Positions 1-12,000 of a stretch of DNA of 64,000 nt are shown in pieces. Made by a program: the position numbers and the translations under genes. The stretch comes from Kingdonia uniflora (taxonomy: Eukaryota > Streptophyta > Magnoliopsida > Ranunculales > Circaeasteraceae), in the NCBI GenBank assembly GCA_014058105.1, contig JACGCM010000452.1, positions 2,108,001 through 2,172,000 of the forward strand, read 5' to 3'. The notes below the pieces were generated by a model. It made no database searches and was not told where the DNA came from. It saw only the letters and a list, made by a program, of their open reading frames with translations. Positions within the stretch are counted from its first letter, which is position 1; the number at the start of each line of letters is the position of its first letter.

Positions 1-83
1 ACATAAGTTGCTTTGAGATAGTCTACGATTTCTGCACTTTCAAACATTTTGACTCCAGTGTTAGGATCTTCTAGATAAGGTAC
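1..83 (-). CDS. Exon 12 of the thioredoxin-fold gene, truncated by window edge
   Basis: Acceptor GAACAG. Starts [20 protein letters not shown] and continues DYLKATY before the window ends. By comparison with the family only a few residues and the stop should be missing. Confidence 0.88.
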
Positions 84-3000
84 CTGTTCAGTACGTAAAA
101 CAAACAAGATTCGCTTAACATTAATTTATCAATAAACGATAAATTCCATACAGATGGCAACCTATAACAAAGGTACTTCAAGGAGACCTGAAAACTTCCT
201 GCCTTCTGATATAATACTTGTCGTTTAGGACTGCCACGAGCACAACTGCAAGAATCCAATAATGGAATGAACACCAAGTAATGGTATTAAAAGTGTCGTA
301 ACTATCATATTTGGTAAAAGAGAAAAAAAAATATGGCCACCAACAATAGAAAAAAGCTAACAAAGGAAGACAATACTTCCGAAAACAGAGCAAATTATGG
401 ATGTTAGAGCCGAAGTATATCCCATTGTTAGTTGTTACTGGAAATGGGAACCTTTCAGTAAGAAATATTTGAAGACTATGATAAACTAATTATATTAGCA
501 ATAAAATACTAGTCGAATTTATATGCTTTTCAACTCAACAGGTATATTTATAGATGGGACACATACATGTGGCAATATCATGTGGCCAATATGATAAAAA
601 ATTACCAATAAGTTCCAAAGAAAAAAAGATTTACCTGCGAAGTGTGTGTGGTAGCTCTAACTCAACCAAAAGCTCACGTACAATTTTGCAAAATGGAGAA
701 CCCTGAATGAGAAAAGTGCATGATTTAATTTATAGAGGCATACAAGAATATCCCGAGAATGCACCATTTCACAGTAAGGAGGGCGAGAAAACTGTCAAAT
801 TATGTCTCCTTATTAGCACTTCAATTATAAGTTCAAGTAAAAAACTATTTTCATAAACCTGCAATGTTTTGAAAACAAACCTCATATGCCCATAATTCAA
901 GTGGTTCAGGCGGCAGTTTTGAAGGAGTGTATGAAGATCCCTGAGAAAGGAAATTGGATTAAATCTTTTATATCAGCCGAGAATTTAGGTACACCGTTTT
1001 CTATTCTTGAATGACTTTAATGTATGAAGTGTTTTCTACAGTAGTTAGTACAAATGTGATGTGAAATCTTATGCATATCCGTGGAGGATCTTTCTCTATA
1101 TCATTGCCGAACTCTATTTTTCATAATTTGCATAAGATTGCGTCACAATGAGCACTGAAGTTCAATAACTAAAGTCTTTACACTTTTCATAAGTATTTAG
1201 AACATATGGACCGATATAAAAAATGGGATGACAAAACAATAATGTCCATTTTGTCTAAATGATAGTATCATATTATTTTCTATACATGTGACTCTAACCC
1301 TAGTTAGCGATCTGTGTATAAATTCTTGTTTACTTTTCAGAGATCCGCAAAACATTGAGTATTTACCTGTCCATTCCATACATGACTATTTCATTTATTC
1401 ATATATTTGCAAAAAATAGAGTTCTCAAGCATAAGTGAAAAAAAAAAAAAATGCAGTTTCACGTGTTTGATATACTTTATCACAATATTGTCGTGCTTTT
1501 GAACCAATCAGCAGCCAACTTCGTATTAAACACGTTATTTTCCCTTACCTTTCCCATTCGACCAATCATGGCAAATCCCGCCGTTAATGTCTGCAATATA
1601 AGCATTGATAAGTTTGTATGAGAGTTGCAAATAAGCCACAACCTAGATAATAATAATAATCAAGACACAAATCCGTAGAAGATTTAGTATATATAATCGG
1701 AACAGAGCCAAAATGCTGACAGTTAGCAGCCCAAGCGACAACGCCAAAGGGACAGTTCCATCACCTATAGAAAGAAGGTAAACAAGGTAAAGCACGTGGA
1801 TAATTAGAATGAAGGAAATGGACATATAACTATTCAAACTTCTAGAGCAATCCTCCAACGAAAGAAAGTGCAAGAATAAAAGCTCCAAGTAACACAGTAA
1901 TGATAAAGAACAGAAATATCCTGCCCTACCATTGTAAAAGTATTTTCCTCTAATTCTCGAGAATGATTTGCAAAAAATTTCTCTTTACTAAAGAATAATC
2001 AAATTTAGTCAAGATTTCAGTAACCGTTTTCTCTATGAGCTATAATTCCAATGGAGATATTATTTGGCCATACTGACACAAGTCCTTTCAATAAATTTGC
2101 ATGGGCTTGTAGCACAATCAGAACATTAATGTACATTTGTCGAAGTTGAGAAAGAGATAGGAAAACATACCATACTTCCCAACCAAATACTTAATTATAT
2201 CGTCTGATTCATACATTGCAACACCTGTGTTTGGATCCACCTACAAGAAAAGGTTTAGAGGCTTAGCAACGATATGAATAATTTTCGTATTAGTACGTAG
2301 AACTCAACTAAAAAGTAAAGGGATTGATGTTGCTACAAATTTATATTCACAACAATACAAAATGAAAGATATTGATCAAATTTTAATTAAATTACATTGT
2401 TGGTTGAAAAATTACTATGGCAATCTTCCACGCCTTTGACCTAATAGAACAAAGATCCCTTACCAAATGTTCCACAAAACCAACAGAAAAACACACATAG
2501 AAGGTTTCATGATGGATCACGTGGTCGTTACGATGCCCACGTAGGCGATCGTCTCTCCACCTCTCAGGACCACTTTCTATATTTTAGTTATTTCTATTTA
2601 TTTTATTTTAATTGCATTATAATTAGGAGACTAGAAGAAGGCTCCTAATTAGAGTCTAGCTAGGGTTTCCATTTTTGCTAGGTCTCTTCTGATATAAAAG
2701 AGAACCTAAGCTTAGTTTATTTTGGTAGAGTTGGTTTGAGGGAGAAAGGCTTAGCCTTAGAGAGAGTGGTGTAGAGTTTGGGGTAAAACTCATAAACTCT
2801 AGTCTTTTGGCCTTTACTTTATGCGATTAATAGCGATTTAGTAAAAGCGAGTTTTAGTTTTAGATTAATTGTGATTGTTAGAAAGAGCTTTAGCTATAAT
2901 TCCTATCATTTCATCTAAAGAAAGACACATAAAACAAAAACAAAATGCATAATCTTTTAAAAAAGACACGAAGACCGCTTAGAACTTCATAAAAATTAAA

Positions 3001-6000
3001 AGTACAGAAAGGTTCCAAAAGGACAGGGCACTAATAAAAAGTACAGAAATGTGCTTGCTTAATTTTTGCTGATTGAAAGGAATATATAGCATCAATGGCT
3101 CAAAGAAATGAGGACATGTAGATATTTTACTGCATAAATTTGCTCCAAAGCATGGTCAGAAAACTCAAATCGGACCAGCCAAACGCCTAATCCAACTCGG
3201 GACCAGCTTTGTCCGATCAGATTCTAGTTGATTTATCGTACAAACACTGGATTGTCTTGCACAGTTCGAACTGGGACCAACTTGTCCGAGCTTTTGCGAA
3301 TCAACTCGGATCGTCTTGGAGTGGATCAAATAATAATTTTTTATACCATAATATTTAAAGGGAGCATGGACACTCATTTTTGGGCACTCTTTTAGACACT
3401 CATATATTAGGAGCACATAAAGATGTTCTAAGAAATTATTTCTATATAGGCCCCTCACTTTGAAGATCATACTCACAAAAAACAAGTCATTTCAACATTT
3501 TTATCAACATTAAAAAATATTTGAAGTACAACATATTGTAAGCATTTTTAGCTTTCTGTTTTATCTAATTTTAAAGTTATACTCAGAGCCGGCGCTGGGG
3601 CAAAGCCAGAAAACGAAAACCAGCAAGATCCAATCTAAAACCAGCGAGATCCAGTTCAGGTCCAGCCCAACCCAGGTGACGACCTAACAGACCAGATGTG
3701 GCTCAGTAAGACAAATTCATCCCAAAATCTGCCTAATCAGTCAGCAGACTTCACGGAGTGGACTCTGCCAAAATACTCGGCCTGCTTCGTTTGTTAGCCA
3801 GAAAATAAATGCCTGGCAAGGCCGAGAGATACAGGGAAGATAGCCCACTGATGGTCAATCGTAGGGTCCCAGGGGATCTCTATCACCGATAGGTCCTGAA
3901 AATGAGACCCCCGATTCAAATTTTGTCCATTATGCACCACTTTTTGACACATGTGAAATTAGTAAGGCGCGTGGGGATGAAAATTTATCCCATTCTGCTG
4001 ATTTGGGCAAAAAATTGCCACATTGATTTGGGAAAACCCCTTATATTGATCCTATTTGGGCGGCGTTTGAAACTAGTTTTCGCGAGAATGTGACTCCATT
4101 TTTGTGGGTTTCGGGCATTCTTTAACACACAGATATTGACGATACAATTGTGCCTCCATTATTGTGTACAACCAAACGATGCAGGAAGTACCATAAGAGA
4201 ATTCAAAGCTTGAAGAAATTGGCCACAGTTAGGGAGTTTTTTTTCAAGATGTGTTAAGTTCTTAGGTGCTCCACCGCCTTGAAAATTAGGTTCGAATTAT
4301 TCTAAGGAGGGAAATTTTGTTATGCCGTGAGTCATCTCCCACCTGTATGGGTTATCTAATTGGTATCTATGTATCTCCCCTATCAAGATTATTTTATTCC
4401 TATTTTTAGTATCTCCTTTATTTTTAGGATCTCTTAGATTGAGTATTTTATTTAAATTCTAATTATATGAGGAAAAAAATTGGAACAAGAGGGTTCGGTT
4501 CATCATTTGATACCATTTGCCCAACTACTCCTCTGGGGCCCATTACAAAGCCCACTCTCCGCACACGCCATTTAAGTCAAGATAACTCTTGGTGGGTGAC
4601 CCCCGTTTGTGGTGGTTCGATCTCAGAGCCGACGCCATTGAAGATGAAGTAGAAGTAGGAGAGAAGAAGATTCACGACGAAGATCGTAATCTTCTCCAGC
4701 AGTCAGCTTTGAGTCAGGCTGCATCTGCCTTAAATCTCCTCCAGCAACCAATCTTGAGCCAAGCCAGATCTGCCCAGAATCAGCTCCAGCAGTCAGCCTT
4801 GGCCCAGACCACTGCCCAGAACAAGCTCCAGTAATTAGCCTTGCGTCAGGCTAAATCTGTCCAGAACCAGCTCCAGCAGTCAGGCAAACCAGCAAAAAGG
4901 CCACAAATTCTTGATCTATTTTGGATTGCATTTGAGAACAGTTTTCACGAGCATGCGATTACATCGTTTAAGAGTTTTGGCGTTAAACGCATGGATATGG
5001 GTGACAACCCCAAACCCCCGTACATGGGTACCCAACCAGATTACGAAAAGATACACGAGAGTATCTACGGTATGAAGTACGTGCCAAAATGGTTGCACAA
5101 TTCAAGGTTCTTAAAAAATTTGAGGACGAATTTTTTCGTGGAGGGAGAGAGTTGATAGGTCGTGGGTCGTCACGCCACGTTTCCTATGTGACCGATCTCT
5201 AGTAGTTTCCTTTTTTGCATTATTTTATGTTATTTTATTTTATTTAGAAAATCCTCTAATTAGGGGATTTCTATTATGTAGTTTCCTATTTTGTTGGGAG
5301 AGTGGTTAGTAGAGAGAATCTAGGGATTTCCTACTTATAGGATGTTCTTGGAGAGGGAAAGTTAGTGTTGAGTTTTGAAAGAGAAGAGAAACCCTAGATG
5401 GGTGTAGAGAGAGCTTGTAGTCATTGCTTCAATTGAACAAAATAGATCGTTTAAATTAGTATTGAGTGATTTACTTCCGCGCTCGTAGTTTGTAACAATA
5501 TCAAAGACCTAACTGCCAGTTGTAGTAACATAGTTAAGAAAGTAGTCTTTAAAGAACAATGTCCTTTCATCCAGGGAAGAAACATCCAAAAGTAATGTTG
5601 AAATAGTTTATGAGCTTGAGAAAAAAGACATGGGGGCAATGTGGGGATCAAACTAGATATCTCACAAGCTTATGACACTCTTAGCTGCGGTTTCCTCATG
5701 GATGCTTTGAAAAAAATGGAGTTTGATATGAAATCTTGCAGGTGGATCTAGGATTCAATCAAATGGTTTTTTTCAAACTGGGAGGGGGTTTAGACAGGAA
5801 GATCCCCTCTCTCCTACTCTTTTTTCCCTTGCAGAAGATGTGGTAAGTAAGAGTCTAAATGATTTGAGAAACAAAGAAAAGCTGCAGCCTATGCTTTCTA
5901 CTAAAGGTGCCACAGCTCCATCTCACCTCTTATTTGCAGACAATATTTTTGTCTTTGCAAATGAGCATCTAAGAGGGCTTAGATCTCTTAGAAACTGGTT

Positions 6001-9000
6001 AGAGAAGTATCAAGGAGCAACTGGTCAGGTCTTAAGCCTGGACAAGAGTAAGCACTTCATGGGGGCTATGAAGAATGAAAAAAAGAAGAAGAAGAAAGAC
6101 AGCATGGTAAAGAGCTTTTTGGGTACAATGAAGGTGTCTATCGTGAGAATATCTTGGGATTCCTCTTGTCCAAGGAAGAGTGACCGAAGCCACCATCAAA
6201 CCCTTAATTGGTAAAATAAACAAGAGGGATTTCTGCAGGGAAGACTTATGCTGGTACAGTCTGTTCTTAGCAGTACCTCTATTTACAACAGAAGTGGCCT
6301 ACTTCAATCATTAAAGAAGAGGAAAGAATACTCAGAAATTTTCTTTGGCTTGGGAGTCCTGACAATGGAAAAGCTTGCACTGTGGCTCTGGAGAAAGCTT
6401 GTAAACCTTCAAATGAAGGGGGTTTAACAATTAGAAGACTGAACGAAATTAATTTGTCTCTGCTTTTAAAGTTTGCAAAGAACTTCATAAATGGGAATGA
6501 TGACTGGAGTCAATTTATGGGAGAAAATTTTACAACAAAAGTTGGTAACAAAATCTTGATAACTCAAGGGTCTTTTATATGGGCAAGGATCAAATGGGCA
6601 GTTGTGGAAGTTGAGGAAAGAACAGGCTGGGGATCATTGGAGATGGAACTAATATAGACTTGTGGAGAGAAAACTGGTGTCACCAATCCTCTCTTAAAGA
6701 TCTAATTAATTCCAACTCCTTGCCATGGTGGCAGATGGGAAGTACCTCATGACCAAATGCTTATTTTACACAGACTAACATAGATATTTCAAACATCAAA
6801 ATTTGTAGTGGGAAACCAGATAGAAGAATCTGGAAGCCTGACCTGTAGGGAAAATTTTCAGTGAAGAATGCTTTCAATGAGATAAGGAGAAGGGACAGAG
6901 TAACTGGTGATCAAACTCAAAGTACCTCCACAGAAATGCTATTCAACCCAGGACTAGCATGTGGGGGTTGAAGGCTTGCTCATGGTTGTTTGCCTATAGA
7001 TGAGAACATAAAAACGAAGGGTATCACAACAGCTTCTATGTGTTGTTTGTGCAGAGCTGAAGAAGAAACTATAAACCACTTCATTTGGGAGTGCCCTTGT
7101 AGTGAACTGTTACGGAACTGGATCTTTCAAAATTTTAAAGTGAACATTGTGGATATGAACCATAAAAACACTGTTAAAGTAGCTGACAAGATCAGTCCCT
7201 CTCTGAGATATCTGTGGTTGAGAGCTGTGTGGGCAGGATCAAACTTGATCTGGAAGGCTAGGAATGGCTGCCTGTTTAAAAGGAGATCTTTTAACCTTCA
7301 TAAAGAAAAGATGAAATGGATGTCAAATATCCAGGAAACTGCTCAATTGACTGTAGCTTGTATGAACAACAATCAACTGGGCTTGAGCATAATACATAGT
7401 CTAAGAGTGCTTGTTCATCCTACAAAAGCGTGAAGTTTTGTTTTTGGGAGCTGACTGAATTGGCAAAATAAAGATAAATACAGATGAAGCCTCTTAAGGG
7501 AATCCTAGTAAGGGAGAGATGGGCTTTATTAGCAGAAACAAAGTGGTGAAGCGCTAAGAAGCATGGTTATGGGGATGAGAATTGTTTCTAGTTTCTTGGC
7601 TGAATGCACAACTATTGTTAAAGGTCGGGCTTGTGCTGCTTCTAATGGGTGGGAAATAGCCTGGATTGAATCAGATTCATCTGCTGCTATTCTGGCCTTT
7701 AATGTAGGTAAAATACCTTGGTGTCTGGAGAATGAATGGGTGGAAGCTAGAAGAGTAATGAAGCAACTCAGGATTACAGCAACTTCGGGGCAAATTTTAG
7801 TCCTGACCAACTGGCAGGAAGAGGAGCTAGACTAAATGAGGGAGCTTTTAAGTTAATGTAAGGAGACTCATTATCCTCATAATATTGAGGTCCCCATGAG
7901 AGAGTACTTCAGGTTTTCTACCCATTTGTAATAAGTTAGCTGTAGCTCAGTAAAAAAGTTCCTCTAATATAGCAAAAAAAAAAAAAGAGACGAATAAAAT
8001 GCTACACTGTTACGACATACAAGTAGGACTTAGAAACAAAACAAATTTGAAGTCGAAAATTATTACATATAAAAGTATTTTACTCGTGGATTCTACATTA
8101 GCATCAATCTGCTTTAAAGCTTTAAAGTAATGATTGCATTAAGTTATAGCGGTTAGAAATAGGTAGTTTCAATTTAGGTTCTTATTAGTAAATCAATGAG
8201 GTTCACAACATGTTGAGAAGATATGATTTCTCAAAAAGTAAGAACTTGTATTAGTAGAGGAAACAAGCAATCAATCCATACATGCATGCATACTATTAAT
8301 GTATATTTTGCAATAATATAGCAATAATTTAACCCTTGCTAGTTATTAAACAAATATAGCTTACAAATATAAAAGTTCTTTTTAAATGTTAAGAAATGTG
8401 TAAAAGAATAAGAATGTTAAGAAATGTGAACTGACCATATATGGGAACTGTTTCTTCCCTCCCATTTGAGCAGCCTTGGGGCGGAAATTTGGACCATTTT
8501 TTGGACAAGGATAATAGAGAACGTCAAGATCCAAAACAGATACAATTTCCCTAATCTGCACAATAAGTAAAATATATCACTCCACTACATGAGCAATCAA
8601 CAAAGAGTATTTTTCAGACACAATAATCCACACTTAAAGATAGTCCTCTACCAGTCAAAGGTATTAACATGCATACTAAACAGTTAGGCATACGGTGTGC
8701 CTTGATCACCTACAAGGCATAGGGAGTCCATGCCGCCCAGGAAATCCTTCGACAACATAGATGAAACTACTGTATGCAAAATAAAATAGGTACGTACTTA
8801 TCAAATCAACCAAGGTTTCATTAAGTAATTCCAATGTAATAAATACTATAAGAGATTCTTCCAAGGAACTCATTGAAATTTTATTTTTTTTCTTTGTAAA
8901 ATTGTCCCATCACGTCCGAGTTTTAGATATGCCCAATCTGGAGCAAAAAGTAAACACTGTTTGAAGAGTTAAGATTGATGTGTAGATGGAACAAGAGTAT

Positions 9001-12000
9001 AAAGCTAGGTAACAATGACACGGATACGGGTGTCGGTGTCTGACACGGCAAAAAATATAAAAGTACCTTGTAAATAGTATTGGACACGTGTATCCGAGTG
9101 TCAGGGTGTCGGACATGTTTTATTTCTTAAAAGTGAAGTGTCGTTGTTACCTAGGTATAAAGTTTCTTTTTTTCTTTTTCTTTTTTTACAAGTATAACTT
9201 AATGGGTTAACTTTCATTCGGAGCTCAGGTCCATTGTATATTTTATCACAGGGGAATGCAGTGAAAGGGCAAGCCAAAGCTTGACCTCGGCTCCATACCA
9301 TATCTTTAAGAGAAAAACTAGACAAGTAATGCAAGCCTTTAAAGAGGAAATTATGACTAATTAAGCTAATAACAAAGATTTTTACCTTTCGACAAAATGG
9401 ACAGCTGAAGTCCCACAATGGCCACGAAATCCATAGTTTATGCAAAAAAAAAGAGGCTTTTGTTAATTTGTCAGAAATATTTTGAATTGAGGTAGTAAGA
9501 AGTTTACCATCATGCATATTTTGGGGAAATTGACTTATCCCACTAAGTTTTTGGTCGAAATAGCGATTGACCCCCCGGTTTGAAATTTATTCAATATCAG
9601 TCCATATATGTGTTTTTAACCAGTTGGTGGTCACTGACTTATCGTTGATTAGAGTAAAACCATTCAAGTACCCATATGCTCGCGTGCAAATGATAATGTT
9701 AATAGTGAGAAAATACCTTTACGGACTTTGTAAAGGCTTAGTTGTTAGAATTAATAATGAGTTTAGAGGGAATTATGTTCGCGAGAAGGAATAATTTACA
9801 TTGATGTTTATAAAGGCCCCTTTCAGTATTCATAGTATTGAGGATTTGAGGGATATGTGAGTACCTTTTTGGTGTTGGGATAGTGGTTTGGGACCACCTC
9901 TTGGAGAGATAAGAGAGAGGTTACGAGTTCGAAACCCAACACCGGGGGGTCATCCGCCAAGATTTATCTCGACTTAAAATGCAGCGTACGGCTTGCGGAG
10001 AGACTAGTTAGGAGAATGGTGAAAAATGATGAACCCGATGAACTTCTAGATTCCAAATAAAAAAATTAAAAAAAAGAGAAAGTAGAAACAACACAATTTT
10101 ACCGCAAGCCAACTATTGTTCAAAGTAAATGTAAATATAAGGGATGGTTTGAAATGTAAATCTAAGGGATCAATCCCATTAAAGATGGGAGGTAGATGTG
10201 AAACCATGTGAATAAGTGCCAGACGTTGATATTATTAGAAGCTACAGATTGATGATACGTATCTCCCAAACTTTATATATATAACGGATGTATTTTACTC
10301 ACGTGAATAACATAAGGGTATAAGTGGTTTTACTCAAGTCAACGACAATTCAATGAACATTGACTGAGTCAAAGAGTGCAACTTTAAGGACTGACATTGA
10401 ATAAATGGCAAACCGGAATGTCAATCGTTATTTGGACCAAAAACTAAAGGGAATAAGTCAAATTATCTCTACTTTTAATTGATAGATGTATGAAACGCAA
10501 AAACAAAGATGGAGCTAAATGAAAATAAAGTACGAGATACTCGTACATGTCCAACATGGAAAGACTGACAACTCAAATAAACAAGCAACAACTTTGTAAG
10601 GTTCCCTTATCATCCAAGTTTAGCAATTACAAAGTAAAAGTACCTTTCAAATTCATAAATCTCAATAGGCTTCACCGGGCGGGGGCCTAATTTTGAGGTC
10701 TCTTTCACCTTGAACCCTGGTAAAATATGAGAGCACTAAAATATAAGTCATTCTTTCACAAATCTTATTGGCTAACCTTTTAGAGATTTTACTTAAGCAC
10801 GATGTGATTGATAGGAATTGTCAGGATATTTAAAGCTTCTCCTTTTGAAGTTTTAATACGCAGATGACATGTACTACATTTTTTGATAAATATTATTTAA
10901 TACATTAAAAATAACACCGGTATTTCTCTAGATTATACCACTCTGTTCAAGCAAAATACTCCAAACAAAGGTGAATCAATTGTGAAACTAAGTGTTGGGC
11001 ACTCAAACCCATATGTGATGCTTTCATTTTTCTTCTTCCTGTAGGAAGTGGTTACATCACCTATCACCATACTACGTGAATTAGTGATTAGTACTAACGG
11101 TAATAAAACTCCTACTACTAGAGCTGCTTATGGAGGATTTAATAGGCTAAGAAATGGAATGCCTACTCTAGCATTTAAATTATTATGGACAAGGAAAAAT
11201 ATTAGTGAATTGAGATTGAAGGTGCTTACCAGGGGATGATAATAGCTAATGCTCTTGGTATAAAATGGTATGAAGTAATTATAGACTCTGCTTTTACAAA
11301 GAGAGTTATTGATGGTGTCTGGAAACTTCCATGGAGATGCATTTATCAATTTATAGATATGTGACAAATGATGAGTGAAGCTGACTAGTTCAGATGCACA
11401 TTCAGTCACAGGGAAGGGAACAAAGTAGCTCATTTTACTGCAAAGAATAGGATTATTTCAGATTCGGATATTGTATTTCCACAGGAATCTCCTAGAAAGT
11501 TACGTTTTTTTTTTTTTTTGGGAATTCGGAAGTTCGTCGGGTTCATCATTTTTCACCATTCTCCTAACTAGTCTCCCTAGAAAGTTAGTCACTATATGTA
11601 ACGCTGATATAAATTTGTGTAATTACCCTAGAGCATATTAGATTCTTTGTACAGTAATAAAATCTGGTGGGGGTCTCGCCTAACTCCTGCTTTCTCCTCA
11701 AAAGAAAAAAAAATACCCCCGAGTAGTTCCATAGTAGATCATGTTTATAATTAACTTAAAAAAAATGAAATGGCAACTAACACGTACTACTATTGTATTT
11801 TCTCATGTAGACACTTTTTTTCATGAGAAGAATCAATACAAGAAATAGTTTTATTTTCTCATGAAATGAGTCAATGACAATTTTCTTTAGGTAAAGTGAT
11901 AGTGGTCGTTATTGTTCTATGTGTAAAGGAGATAGGGAGTCCATCGATCACAAGGTTTTTTTTCATACCTTCTCCAAAAGCTTTTGGATTTGATGTTTTA

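Noticed and set aside
1643..1888. 81-residue hydrophobic minus-strand frame
   Set aside because: Only 1,721-1,764 is exon; the rest is flanking intron that happens to lack stops.
9915..9945. tRNA gene suggested by a box B-like sequence
   Set aside because: No cloverleaf can be drawn; the body and A-rich tail show it is a SINE.
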